Shown piece after piece: positions 43,134 through 52,116 of a stretch of 64,000 nt of DNA; within the stretch, counting starts at the first letter, position 1; each line of letters opens with the position of its first letter. Both the position numbers and the translations under genes were made by a program. Source of the DNA: an uncultured Prevotellaceae bacterium (GTDB taxonomy: Bacteria > Bacteroidota > Bacteroidia > Bacteroidales > Bacteroidaceae); assembly GCA_947167455.1 (NCBI GenBank), contig CAMVIB010000003.1, positions 30,600 to 94,599 on the forward strand, read 5' to 3'. The notes below the pieces were generated by a model that did no database searches, was not told the origin of the DNA, and worked only from the letters and a program-made list of their open reading frames with translations.

Positions 43134-44018
43134 CTACATGGCCATAATACGGGTTAGGATGCTCTCAAAATCAACCTTGCGGTAGCGGTCGGTGTTAATC
43201 TTTGTGTTGAGGTTGCCAAGCTTCTCATCGACCTGCAGACCGGCAAGGCCGAACGTAGCCTTGACCTCATTGCTGCCTACATTGATGTCGGCAACCATTG
43301 TGCCGGGGAAGTCCTTGCCGTTGAGGTTCACCCAGTCGTTGTAGTTCCATGCGAAGCGAAGGTCTGACCGCCCTGATGCCGTCACGACGGTCTGCTGGAT
43401 GAGGCCGCTCAGTGTCCGTGCCACGAAGGCCAGCTCCACATCGTCGCGGCTCGCGGCCTTGGCAGTAGGCTGCAGACGCATCGTCTCGCCGAGCTCGGAC
43501 ACCTCGAAGTCCTCACGCAGGGCACGCTCGCCGCGTCCCGGCACGAACAGCTCTTCCCAGAACAGTGCCTGGAAAGAGTAGAAGTCGATATTTGCACGGC
43601 TGAGAGCTTTCATGCTGCTCCATTTCTCCTTGACATACTGCTTGCCCCACTTGTCAACGACCATGAAGTATTCTGGCGTGAGTTCCAGGATACCGATTTC
43701 CACGAGGCCGTGCGGCATGATGGAGACCTGGATTATCTCGTTGCGCTTCATGCGCAGACGTCCGCCGACACTGATGCGGTTGCTGCCTCGCGAGATGGTG
43801 AGGTCAACCTTTGAACGTATGCCCGTGAAAGGTACGCGGTTGTAGTTGACACGCGTCACGGGGTCGGCATTTGCCAGGACGGAAGGGTCGGTGGGCACGA
43901 CCTCCACCTTCTTGCTGCGGCACGAGCCGAGCATAAGAGTTAGTGCCGCGATAGCCACGGCGACGAAGACTGATACGACAGACGAGATGCGTGTCTGTGA
44001 TGAGAAAAGGCTTTTCAT
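43134..44018 (-). CDS. DUF4292 lipoprotein (LolB-like)
   Basis: 294 residues, lipobox LGSC then RSKK. DUF4292 is a Bacteroidetes family with LolA/LolB-like beta folds, thought to bind lipid or lipoproteins in the periplasm. Typical parts are FTGIRSKVDLTISRGSNRISVGGRLRMKRNEIIQVSIMP, LELTPEYFMVVDKWGKQYV and LNGKDFPGTMVADINVG. Its ATG overlaps the stop of the TPR gene by one base (TAATG). The order dut-TPR-DUF4292-EnvC recurs in Bacteroidales. Confidence 0.85.
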   Translation of the reverse strand: MKSLFSSQTRISSVVSVFVAVAIAALTLMLGSCRSKKVEVVPTDPSVLANADPVTRVNYNRVPFTGIRSKVDLTISRGSNRISVGGRLRMKRNEIIQVSIMPHGLVEIGILELTPEYFMVVDKWGKQYVKEKWSSMKALSRANIDFYSFQALFWEELFVPGRGERALREDFEVSELGETMRLQPTAKAASRDDVELAFVARTLSGLIQQTVVTASGRSDLRFAWNYNDWVNLNGKDFPGTMVADINVGSNEVKATFGLAGLQVDEKLGNLNTKINTDRYRKVDFESILTRIMAM

Positions 44019-45880
44019 TATCTTATGTATTTTTTTTGTCGGATCTTGCGGGGCAGCACGGCTGTCAGGCCGTCGCCACCGGCTTCCTGTGCCAGGCGCC
44101 AGAAACGCATGGCCTGCGTGATGTTACCATTCTGGGCTGCGATATCTCCGGCATGTTCCAGCACGACGCCCGAGATGTCCTCGCTGTGGAGAAGCACACT
44201 GTCCGTGCTGTCGGGAGGGCATACACGGTCTATGTAGCCCTGCGCCTCGGCATAGCGGCCCTTCACGAACAGGATCCAGGCATACGTGTCGAGGAAGGTC
44301 TTATTGTCGGGCTGCAGACGTATGGTGCGATAACTCATCTCCTCGGCACGGTCGAGGTCGCCATCCTCGAGCGAGAGGAAGTAGGCATAGTTGTTGAGGC
44401 ACGACACGTTGTCGTCTTGATACACCAGACAGGAGTCGTAGGCAGCATAGGCCTCTGCCTTGCGCCCCATCTCGTGGCACACATCGCCCATGACGCTGTA
44501 AAGGTCGGCCACCATCTGCGGACGGCTGTCGGGGGTCTGCTGCACGATGCCTGCCTGAAATGCCTGCAGGGCCTCGGCAGGCTTGTCCTGCTGGTAGAGT
44601 GCCAGGCCGAGGTAGTAGTGACAGAGGAGTTCCTCGGGGTGGGTGAGCACGCCACGTCGGCAGATGGCCTCCAGGCGTTCGAACTCCTGACGCTTGCCGT
44701 GGTACTGTATGAGGTAGAAGAGTGCCTGCGTGTTGCTCGGCTCGATGGTGTTTATGCGGTCCATGAGTTCGGCAAAGGCGCTGTCGTTGGCAGAATCGTA
44801 GGTGGCGAGGAAGGCGGCACGCAGGTTCAGCAGATGCAGGTCTGTGGTGGTGGCGATGCCGAGGCTGTCGAAGACGGCATCGACATTCGTACGCCCGAGG
44901 CTGTCGTCATGCATCTCCTCGGAGATGAAGTCGCGCAGCAGTGCCACGCGGACATCGGAGGATGCCGATGTGTCGAAGAGCAGCGAGTCACGGGCGGCGA
45001 CGAAGGTGCTGTCGGCACCCATCTGGCGATAGTACTGCAACATGCTGAGCCTCAGAGGCGTGTTCGTAGGGTCTTGGCGGCGCACGTCCTCGAAGACACG
45101 CAACGCCTCGTCGGGGCGGTTGTCGTTGAGCAACTCCGTGCCTATGGCCAGACGATAGCTGAGCTCGTGGGGGTATTCGCGGCAGAGGTCTTCGAGTTCT
45201 GCATAGGCCTCCCCGGTGCGGTCTATAGCCTTATAAAGCTGGAACTTGCGATAGCTCACGGAGGGCATCTTACCCTCCAGCACCTCTATGCGGTTGAGGA
45301 CATCAATGGCATCCTCGGCCTTGTCGTGAGTGGCATAGAGGTTCACCAAGCGTGACAGCACGTCGGTGCGCCGGGGCTTGAGCTCCGAGAGACGTTCGAG
45401 CCACGAGATGGCCATGCTGTCGGCGTTGGCGTCGAGATAGTAGCTTGCCAACGCCTCGACGTACTGCGGATTGTCGGGGTCGAGGGCTTCGGCGCGCTGC
45501 AGATGGGATAGTGCGACAGAGTCCTGACGCATGATGCGGTAGTAGAGTGCAAGGTCATAGATGGCCTCGGGCATCTCAGGTGATATCTCCACACAGTGTC
45601 GCAGGATGTCGAAAGCGGCAGAGTGGTTGCCGAGCAGCTTCTGGCGCGTGGCCTCAAGATAGAGGTAGCGATAGCGTGGCGTACCGCCGAGTCTTGAGGC
45701 ATCGAAACGGGCTGTGCGCGAAGCGGCACCTGTGCGGGCAGCAGTGCCGGCACGGCCGGCATCGGCCCTGCGGCCGCCCTTCGTGCCGGCACAGCCCATG
45801 AGCGTCATGGCAAGAGCCATGACCATTAACGCCAAAGTATAGTCTCGAATACGCTTCACCCTTATTTTTCCTACTTTCAT
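44018..45880 (-). CDS. TPR-repeat lipoprotein
   Basis: 620 residues, lipobox LMGC with AGTKG. After a disordered Arg/Gly/Ala-rich start, it is built from about fifteen TPR helix pairs ([90 protein letters not shown]). TPR proteins at this position are envelope-facing scaffolds. It starts overlapping the dut stop by four bases (ATGA) and ends overlapping the DUF4292 start by one base, so translation of the operon is coupled. Confidence 0.9.
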   Translation of the reverse strand: MKVGKIRVKRIRDYTLALMVMALAMTLMGCAGTKGGRRADAGRAGTAARTGAASRTARFDASRLGGTPRYRYLYLEATRQKLLGNHSAAFDILRHCVEISPEMPEAIYDLALYYRIMRQDSVALSHLQRAEALDPDNPQYVEALASYYLDANADSMAISWLERLSELKPRRTDVLSRLVNLYATHDKAEDAIDVLNRIEVLEGKMPSVSYRKFQLYKAIDRTGEAYAELEDLCREYPHELSYRLAIGTELLNDNRPDEALRVFEDVRRQDPTNTPLRLSMLQYYRQMGADSTFVAARDSLLFDTSASSDVRVALLRDFISEEMHDDSLGRTNVDAVFDSLGIATTTDLHLLNLRAAFLATYDSANDSAFAELMDRINTIEPSNTQALFYLIQYHGKRQEFERLEAICRRGVLTHPEELLCHYYLGLALYQQDKPAEALQAFQAGIVQQTPDSRPQMVADLYSVMGDVCHEMGRKAEAYAAYDSCLVYQDDNVSCLNNYAYFLSLEDGDLDRAEEMSYRTIRLQPDNKTFLDTYAWILFVKGRYAEAQGYIDRVCPPDSTDSVLLHSEDISGVVLEHAGDIAAQNGNITQAMRFWRLAQEAGGDGLTAVLPRKIRQKKYIR

Positions 45881-46314
45881 GATACTCCGCTATGACCGAA
45901 CCCGCCGTCGCCACGCTCCGTCACGTCGAGTGCCGTAACGGGTCGCCACACAGCCTGCTCGTGGCGTGCCACGACCATCTGGGCTATGCGGTCGCCGTCG
46001 GCGATAGTGATGGCCTCCGAGGAGAGGTTTGCCAAGATGACGGCAATCTCGCCACGATAGTCGGCATCGATAGTGCCAGGGGCATTGAGCACGGTGAGAC
46101 CTTGCTTCAAGGCCAGACCGCTGCGCGGACGCACCTGGGCCTCATAGCCGGCAGGCAGTGCTATGCGCAAGCCCGTAGGCACGAGAGCCCGCGCCAGGGG
46201 TGCCAGCGTGAGCGGAGCGTCGAGATTGGCACGCAGGTCCATTCCGGCAGAGAGTGCCGTGGCATATTCCGGCATGGCGTGATGTGAGGCGTTGATGATG
46301 GGAATTTCAACCAT
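45877..46314 (-). CDS. dut: dUTPase
   Basis: Hydrolyses dUTP to dUMP and pyrophosphate, keeping uracil out of DNA. 145 residues from the ATG at 46314 (MVEIPIINA); the frame is open 12 codons upstream but this is the normal family start. The five dUTPase motifs are visible: [40 protein letters not shown] and the C-terminal arm [10 protein letters not shown]. First gene of the dut-TPR-DUF4292-EnvC operon, with its promoter box at 46338-46345. Confidence 0.97.
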   Translation of the reverse strand: MVEIPIINASHHAMPEYATALSAGMDLRANLDAPLTLAPLARALVPTGLRIALPAGYEAQVRPRSGLALKQGLTVLNAPGTIDADYRGEIAVILANLSSEAITIADGDRIAQMVVARHEQAVWRPVTALDVTERGDGGFGHSGVS

Positions 46315-46337
46315 TAGTAGAGTCGCATTAGGCGGCG

Positions 46338-46345
46338 CAAAGATA
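46338..46345 (-). promoter_or_regulatory. -7 promoter box for the dut operon
   Basis: TATCTTTG on the minus strand, 23 bases before the dut ATG. Confidence 0.65.
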
Positions 46346-46441
46346 GGCAAAATCTGCCGAACGACGAAGAGAAAGGCAGAAAAATGAGTCGCGTGCGCCG
46401 AAAAACGATGCCGTTATGCTGTCTCTATGGCCAAAAAGCAT

Positions 46442-46449
46442 TATCTTTG
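46442..46449 (+). promoter_or_regulatory. -7 promoter box for the dGTPase gene
   Basis: TATCTTTG, 23 bases before the ATG at 46473; divergent from the dut promoter. Confidence 0.65.
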
Positions 46450-46472
46450 CAGCCAAATTGCAACAACAGACA

Positions 46473-47831
46473 ATGAATTGGACCCAACTACTGAGCAGCA
46501 AACGCCTCGGTATGGAAGCGCAGCACCAGCAGCGCGACGACCGCACGGAGTTCCAGCGCGACTACGACCGCCTCATCTTCTCAGCACCGTTCCGCCGCCT
46601 GCAGAACAAGACGCAGGTGTTCCCGCTGCCAGGAAGCATCTTTGTGCACAACAGACTCACGCATAGCCTCGAGGTGTCCAGCGTAGGACGCTCGCTGGGC
46701 AACGACTGCTCGCGACTGCTGCTCGAACGTCATCCCGAGCTTGCCAGCTCACATTTCACCGAGATGGCCAACATCGTCAGCGCAGCATGTCTGGCCCACG
46801 ACCTCGGGAACCCGCCCTTTGGGCACTCCGGCGAAAGGGCCATTGCCACATTCTTCAGCGAGGGCGAAGGGCGATGGCTCCGTACTCACGAAGACCAGGC
46901 CACCAACTCGCGCCTCACGCCACGACAGTGGAGCGACCTCACACACTTCGAGGGCAACGCCAATGCCTTCCGCCTGCTGACACACCATTTCGAGGGACGC
47001 CGCCGCGGCGGCTTCGGCATGACCTACAGCACACTGGCGAGCATAGTGAAATATCCGTTCTCCAGTGAGCTGGCAGGCGAGCACCAGAAGTTCGGATTCT
47101 TCGATGCCGAGCAGGCCGACTACCAGCGCATCGCCGCCGAGTTGGGCATACCGCAGCAGCCATCGCCCGAGGGCACGCTGCGCTACGCGCGCTTCCCGCT
47201 GGTTTACCTTGTGGAGGCGGCCGACGACATCTGCTATGAGATCATGGACATCGAGGATGCCCACAAACTCAAGATACTGTCAACGGCCGACACCAAGGAG
47301 CTGCTGATGGCATACTTCGACCCGCAGCGCCGCGACGAGATAGTGCGTCACCTGGCATCACGCGGCGTCGATGACGTCAACGAGCAGGTGGTGTATCTGC
47401 GGTCATGCGTCATCAACACCCTTGAGAGCGAGTGCGTGCGTGCCTTTGTGGACAACGAGGAGGCTATCCTCAACGCCACGTTCCAAGGCTCGCTGATACA
47501 GCACATCAGCCCCACGCCGCGACGTGCCTACGAGGCTTGTGCCGCTGCCAGCCACAGACACATCTACCACAGCAAGCCTGTGATAGACATTGAGCTGGCC
47601 GGCTTCCGCGTGATAACATTCCTCACAGGCCTGATGGTGGACGCGGTGATGAACCCCGACAGGGCATACTCACAGCTGCTCATGAGCCGCGTGTCGCCGC
47701 AGTACCAGATTCGTGCGCCGCATATCTACGACCGCATCCTGGCGGTGATAGACTATATCTCCGGCATGACAGACGTCTATGCACTCGACCTCTACCGCAA
47801 GCTCAACGGCATGAGCATCCCAAGCATCTAA
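46473..47831 (+). CDS. dgt: Deoxyguanosinetriphosphate triphosphohydrolase
   Basis: 452 residues from the ATG at 46473 (MNWTQLLSSKRLG); an in-frame start 19 codons upstream lies before the promoter box. It removes triphosphate from dNTPs, chiefly dGTP. HD-domain metal ligands are in VHNRLTHSLEVSSVG and AACLAHDLGNPPFGHSGE, with the C-terminal metal-region EAADDICYEIMDIEDA. The length fits the long bacterial form. Together with dut, head to head across a shared promoter region, it makes a small nucleotide-pool cluster. Confidence 0.95.
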   Translation: MNWTQLLSSKRLGMEAQHQQRDDRTEFQRDYDRLIFSAPFRRLQNKTQVFPLPGSIFVHNRLTHSLEVSSVGRSLGNDCSRLLLERHPELASSHFTEMANIVSAACLAHDLGNPPFGHSGERAIATFFSEGEGRWLRTHEDQATNSRLTPRQWSDLTHFEGNANAFRLLTHHFEGRRRGGFGMTYSTLASIVKYPFSSELAGEHQKFGFFDAEQADYQRIAAELGIPQQPSPEGTLRYARFPLVYLVEAADDICYEIMDIEDAHKLKILSTADTKELLMAYFDPQRRDEIVRHLASRGVDDVNEQVVYLRSCVINTLESECVRAFVDNEEAILNATFQGSLIQHISPTPRRAYEACAAASHRHIYHSKPVIDIELAGFRVITFLTGLMVDAVMNPDRAYSQLLMSRVSPQYQIRAPHIYDRILAVIDYISGMTDVYALDLYRKLNGMSIPSI

Positions 47832-47841
47832 ACGACACAGA

Positions 47842-47874
47842 AGCCACACGGAAGCGCCGAGATGCCGCGTGGCT
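47842..47874 (+). other. Intergenic inverted repeat between the dGTPase and phosphoethanolamine transferase genes
   Basis: AGCCACACGG (47842-47851) pairs with CCGCGTGGCT (47865-47874) with one mismatch. There is no T-run, so termination is uncertain. Confidence 0.4.
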
Positions 47875-47901
47875 GACTAATACTCTGCATTAAGAAAAGC
47901 A

Positions 47902-49617
47902 ATGACAATATCGCGAATACTCTCATCCCTCCGACGATTCTTCCTCGCGCCACACGTGCTGCTCTACTGGACGCTGGCAGGACTCCTGTTCCCAAACATC
48001 GTGCTGTGCCACACTGAGCACCTGCCTCTCTGGGCTGCACTCGCCAATATACTCTTGCCCTTAGGCATCTACGGACTCATCATCAGCGCCTCGCGAAAGA
48101 CAGGGCGGCAAGTGTGGTGGCTCTTCCCATTCATATTCATGGCGGCATTCAACGTCGTCATACTGTTCCTCTTCGGCAATTCCATCGTCGGCGTTGACAT
48201 GTTCCTCAACGTCGTCACCACAAACCCCAACGAGGCCATCGAGCTGCTGGGCAACCTTCTCACGGGACTCGCCACGGTCATCGTGCTGCATGGCGTGCCA
48301 CTCGTCGTAGGCGCCATCCAGCACTTCTGCCGATGCAAGGCTACACCTCGACTCGTGACGGGCGTGCGTCACGCCTCAGCCGCCATAACCGTCGCCGGAG
48401 CTGCCTGTCTTACCGCCAGCCAACTGACGCTGCCCACATACAGCGCCCTCAACGACCTGTTCCCCCTCAACGTCTTCTACAATGTCGAGCTCGCCGTGGA
48501 ACGTACCATTGCCACATCACACTACGCCGAGACATCGGCAGGCTTCACCTTCCAGGCACAGCCCACACACGACGATGACGAGCGCGAGCTATACATCCTC
48601 GTGGTGGGAGAGACCGTCCGCGCTGCCAGCATGCAGCTCTACGGCTACCCGAGACCCACCACGCCAAAGCTCTCAAGCCACGCAAAGGACATCGTGGCAT
48701 ACACCGACGTGCTCTCGCAGTCTAACACCACACACAAAAGCGTGCCAATGATACTCTCGGCCGTAGAAGCCGAGAATTTCGACAGCATCTATCACCAGCG
48801 AGGCATCATCACCGCATTCCACGAAGCTGGGTTCCACACCGCCTTTCTGTCCAACCAGCGCCCCAACCACTCCTTCATTGACTTCTTCGGCGAGGAGGCC
48901 GACGAGGTGCACTTCATCAAGAACGACGGCAAAGAGCACGCCGATGCCGAGCTGATGCCACTCGTACGCGACATCATAGGCCAAGAACACGCCAAGCAGC
49001 TCATCGTCATGCATCTCTATGGTTCGCACTTCAACTATCGCGAACGCTACCCCGACTCGCTGGCGGCCTTCATGCCTGACACGCCCTCCGAGGCACGACT
49101 CGAGAACCGTGCCAGCCTCTGCAACGCCTACGACAACACGCTGCGGGCACTCGACGACCTGCTCGACAAGCTCTGCACACTCGCCGCCGACACTGTCACG
49201 GCAACCACACTGGTATATACCTCCGACCACGGAGAGAACCTCTACGATGACGAGCGACACCTGTTCCTGCACGCATCGCCGCGACCATCCTACTATGAGT
49301 TGCACGTGCCTCTCATCATCTACACGTCACAAGCCTACCGTGATGCACACCCCGGCGAGGCGCAAGCCCTGCGCACAAACGCCGACAAGCCCGTGGCATC
49401 CAACAGCGCCGTCTTCCACACCATGCTGCAACTGGCAGGCATAAGCTCGCCACTGCGCAACGACACTCTCTCGCTGGCAAGCAAGACATACCGATGCGGA
49501 CAACGCTTCTACCTCGACGACCACAACAAAGCCATACCTCTGCAACGCTATCCCTTCGCCCCCGAGGACATCGAACAGTTTGCCAGCCGCGGGATAAGAC
49601 TCACACCAACCGACTGA
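47902..49617 (+). CDS. Lipid A phosphoethanolamine transferase-like (EptA family)
   Basis: 571 residues with five transmembrane segments in the first 180 residues and a periplasmic sulfatase-fold domain from about 215. Catalytic features are VVGETVRAASMQLYGY (metal-binding Glu), the nucleophile Thr in SNTTHKSVP, HLYGSHFNYRERY, and YTSDHGENLYDD with the last metal ligands. The enzyme moves phosphoethanolamine from phosphatidylethanolamine to lipid A or another envelope target, lowering negative charge and sensitivity to cationic peptides. Which target is used cannot be told. The gene is 70 bases after the dGTPase gene. Confidence 0.9.
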   Translation: MTISRILSSLRRFFLAPHVLLYWTLAGLLFPNIVLCHTEHLPLWAALANILLPLGIYGLIISASRKTGRQVWWLFPFIFMAAFNVVILFLFGNSIVGVDMFLNVVTTNPNEAIELLGNLLTGLATVIVLHGVPLVVGAIQHFCRCKATPRLVTGVRHASAAITVAGAACLTASQLTLPTYSALNDLFPLNVFYNVELAVERTIATSHYAETSAGFTFQAQPTHDDDERELYILVVGETVRAASMQLYGYPRPTTPKLSSHAKDIVAYTDVLSQSNTTHKSVPMILSAVEAENFDSIYHQRGIITAFHEAGFHTAFLSNQRPNHSFIDFFGEEADEVHFIKNDGKEHADAELMPLVRDIIGQEHAKQLIVMHLYGSHFNYRERYPDSLAAFMPDTPSEARLENRASLCNAYDNTLRALDDLLDKLCTLAADTVTATTLVYTSDHGENLYDDERHLFLHASPRPSYYELHVPLIIYTSQAYRDAHPGEAQALRTNADKPVASNSAVFHTMLQLAGISSPLRNDTLSLASKTYRCGQRFYLDDHNKAIPLQRYPFAPEDIEQFASRGIRLTPTD

Positions 49618-49649
49618 CAACCCACGACACGTGAGTATATTTCTTTATT

Positions 49650-50026
49650 GAGTCCACTTGAAAAAGTGTGTTGTACTTTCAGTTTGTAACCTAAACCCCG
49701 TAGGGGTGGCATACCACAGGCAGGGGTGGAACGCAGTGAAACCTCTGCATCGGCAGTAAGATGATTCGAACCCCGGAGGGGTGACACAACATGCTGCTGT
49801 CTGGTGTGTCGCCCCTACGGGGCTCATATATGGGATGTTACCTTAGCAGGGGTTTCACTGCGTTCCACCCCTACCTGTGTTCTTTCGCCCCTCCGGGGCT
49901 ATCTCCATGCAGCTTTCTAAGGGGTTGCATGTTTCCTGTAGATAGTATCTTTATTGTTTCTCTGCTTACGAATTGATGCTAAGTTATGTTAAACCTGTTT
50001 TTGGAGCTACTTTTTCAAGTGGACTC
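49650..50026. mobile_element. MITE-like non-autonomous element, 377 bp
   Basis: The ends are perfect 18-bp inverted repeats: GAGTCCACTTGAAAAAGT at 49650-49667 and its reverse complement at 50009-50026. They are flanked by a 6-bp direct repeat TTTATT (49644-49649 and 50027-50032), the mark of insertion. Inside is no gene of meaningful length. Instead there is a long imperfect palindrome: an arm from about 49692 to 49750 (AACCCCGTAGGGGTGGCATACC...) pairs with an arm at about 49849-49910. The core uses the same REP-like text as the other intergenic loci. It needs a transposase in trans. Confidence 0.9.
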
Positions 50027-50046
50027 TTTATTCATGTTTCGGGAGT

Positions 50047-50115
50047 AACCCCGTAAGGGTGGAAAGACCACAGGCAGGGGTGAAGTCCGCAGGACGCCCC
50101 CCCTGTGCTGAGTAC
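50047..50115. repeat. REP-like text, locus 2 (outside the MITE-like element)
   Basis: AACCCCGTAAGGGTGG, then CCACAGGCAGGGGTGAAGTCC, the family text in diverged form, with a GC-rich inverted pair around GGACG-CCCCCCCTG. It lies between the MITE-like element and the CYTH gene. Confidence 0.6.
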
Positions 50116-50167
50116 ATTATCTGTATGTATTGCTCACACCCCCTTGTAATACATTAAGTTTGCTCTT

Positions 50168-50680
50168 CTACTTTGGCCACAGCTGATAGGGGCAGCGGCA
50201 GAGATGCGAGTTGTAGTAGCGACGGTCGCCAGTGACCTCGCGGTCTATGAAGTCCGGGAGGGCGAACGACTCATCGTCGGAGCCCAGCTCGACCTCAGCG
50301 ACGACGAGGCCGTCGTTGGCACCGTGGAACTCATCGACCTCGAAGATATGTCCGTCGGCCATACGCACCAGCCACCGTGTCTTGTCGATGACGCCAGGCA
50401 GGGCGATGTGCATGAGGTCGTTGCCGTCGGACACCGGAACCTCAGTCTCGAACTCATAGCGCGAGAGGCCGGCATCATCGCTCGGGCCTTTGATGGTCAG
50501 GAATGCCTTATCGGCCTGGACGGTGCCTGCCGGCAACAGCGTCTCACGGCGCAGACGTATGCGTACCGTGCGACCGTTGGCGGCAGCGATATAACCTTGG
50601 CGGATGTCGGCACGGGCATAAGCCAGACGTTTGTAATCGTCGGAACAGACGAGGAACTTGCGTTCAATCTCCAATGCCAT
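50168..50680 (-). CDS. CYTH-domain protein (triphosphate tunnel family)
   Basis: 170 residues with the CYTH start EIERKFLV and charged tunnel strands: VRIRLRRETLLPAG, AFLTIKGPSDDAGLSRYEFE, HIFEVDEFHGANDGLVVAEVELGSDD. CYTH proteins hydrolyse inorganic triphosphate or make cyclic AMP; most bacterial short ones are triphosphatases. Cytoplasmic. It has the short form without extra domains. The tiny membrane-protein gene lies upstream and starts 20 bases away on the same strand. Confidence 0.9.
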   Translation of the reverse strand: MALEIERKFLVCSDDYKRLAYARADIRQGYIAAANGRTVRIRLRRETLLPAGTVQADKAFLTIKGPSDDAGLSRYEFETEVPVSDGNDLMHIALPGVIDKTRWLVRMADGHIFEVDEFHGANDGLVVAEVELGSDDESFALPDFIDREVTGDRRYYNSHLCRCPYQLWPK

Positions 50681-50700
50681 AAGTCATGAAGATGGCCTAT

Positions 50701-50850
50701 CTATGCCCAGAAGAAGGCATACCCTATGAAGAAGATGAGGAAGAGGACGAGGAATCCCCAGATGATGTAATTGATGATTCGCCGGGCCTGACGGGCCTCA
50801 CGCTTGCTGCGCATTGCATCGCGCTGTTCTTTCTTAGTTAGCTTTGACAT
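50701..50850 (-). CDS. 49-residue single-pass membrane protein
   Basis: Reads MSKLTKKEQRDAMRSKREAR, then a positively charged ARRIINYI stretch and a hydrophobic helix IIWGFLVLFLIFFIGYAFFWA to the end. The basic N-terminus suggests an in-cytoplasm start with the helix as the only membrane span. It is too short for automated gene tracks. It sits between CYTH and prfB on the same strand, with 92 bases to prfB and 20 to CYTH. No family is known to me. The composition (no Cys, strongly basic start) is that of a real small membrane protein rather than a chance frame. Confidence 0.7.
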   Translation of the reverse strand: MSKLTKKEQRDAMRSKREARQARRIINYIIWGFLVLFLIFFIGYAFFWA

Positions 50851-50942
50851 GAAATTATGATTTTAAGGATTCTTTTCGGGTTTGCATTGATGTGGCATCG
50901 TGCCACGGTGCGTTCCCACGAAGTATGACAGTGATGACGTCC

Positions 50943-52061
50943 TTAAGCAGGCTCATCGCCGCCGAACTCCATGAGGTATGCCTTTATGAAGGCATCTATC
51001 TTGCCGTCCATGACGCCGCCGACATCAGATGTCTGATAGCCGGTGCGGTGATCCTTGACGCGACGGTCGTCGAAGACATACGAGCGTATCTGCGAGCCCC
51101 ACTCTATCTTCTTCTTGCCGGCCTCCACCTTGGCCTGCTCGGCCATGCGGTGCTGTAGCTCCTTGTCGTAGAGCATGGAACGCAGCAGACGCAGAGCATT
51201 CTCCTTGTTCTTAGGCTGGTCGCGCGTCTCGGTGTTCTCGATGAGGATCTCCTCCTCCTCACCCGTGTAAGGGTCTTTATACTGATAGCGCAGACGCACG
51301 CCAGACTCCACCTTGTTGACGTTCTGGCCTCCGGCGCCGCTGCTTCGGAAGGTGTCCCATGAGATGCGCGCCGGCTCGATGTTGACATCTATGGAGTCGT
51401 CCACCAGCGGAGTCACGAAGACGCTGGCAAACGATGTCATGCGCTTGCCCTGAGCATTATAGGGAGAGACGCGCACGAGGCGGTGCACACCGTTCTCACC
51501 CTTGAGGTAGCCGTAGGCATAGTCGCCCATGATCTCCAGCGTGCACGACTTGATGCCGGCATCGTCGGCCTCAAGGAGGTTGCTCACCACGCACTTGTAG
51601 CCGTTCTGCTCGGCCCAGCGCATATACATGCGCATGAGCATCTCGGCCCAGTCCTGCGCCTCCGTGCCACCGGCTCCGGAGTTTATCTTCAAGACGGCAT
51701 CCATGGGGTCTTCCTCCTGACGCAGCATATTGCGCAGCTCCAGCCCCTCGAGAGCCTCGAGGGCACGGCTGTAGATGTCATCGACCTCCTGCTCCGTCAC
51801 CAGCTCATCGTGGTAGAAGTCGAAGGCCGTGGCAAGCTCGTCGCAGAGAGTCTTCACCTCGGAATAGCCCTTGAGCCACTTCTCGAGAGCCTTGACCTTC
51901 TTCATCTGCTCCTCGGCACGCTTGGCATCCTCCCAGAAGTCGGGAGCCTGAGTGCGCAGCTGCTCCTCCTCAAATTCCATCTGCTTGCGTGGAATGTCAA
52001 GGTAGCGGTAGAGCGCTGACGTGCGCTCTTGTATTTCCTTTAATTGTTCTGATGTTATCAC
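50943..52061 (-). CDS. prfB: Peptide chain release factor 2
   Basis: Releases peptides at UGA and UAA. About 372 residues from a GTG at 52061 (ITSEQLKEIQERT); the frame is open further upstream but overlaps the acyl-CoA ligase 3' end and lacks homology. The catalytic GGQ is in SGAGGQNVNKVESGVRL. The stop-recognition region reads VRVSPYNAQGKRMTSF, so the usual SPF is SPY. The usual programmed +1 frameshift site (CTT TGA C) is absent: the equivalent codons at LYRYLDIPRK are a plain in-frame CTT GAC. Downstream of the ligase gene by 55 bases on the same strand. Confidence 0.93.
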   Translation of the reverse strand: MITSEQLKEIQERTSALYRYLDIPRKQMEFEEEQLRTQAPDFWEDAKRAEEQMKKVKALEKWLKGYSEVKTLCDELATAFDFYHDELVTEQEVDDIYSRALEALEGLELRNMLRQEEDPMDAVLKINSGAGGTEAQDWAEMLMRMYMRWAEQNGYKCVVSNLLEADDAGIKSCTLEIMGDYAYGYLKGENGVHRLVRVSPYNAQGKRMTSFASVFVTPLVDDSIDVNIEPARISWDTFRSSGAGGQNVNKVESGVRLRYQYKDPYTGEEEEILIENTETRDQPKNKENALRLLRSMLYDKELQHRMAEQAKVEAGKKKIEWGSQIRSYVFDDRRVKDHRTGYQTSDVGGVMDGKIDAFIKAYLMEFGGDEPA

Positions 52062-52116
52062 CTCGTTGTCTTGGTTATGAATGTTTAGCTTGACGGGAAT
52101 ATCGACGCGCTGCCGA

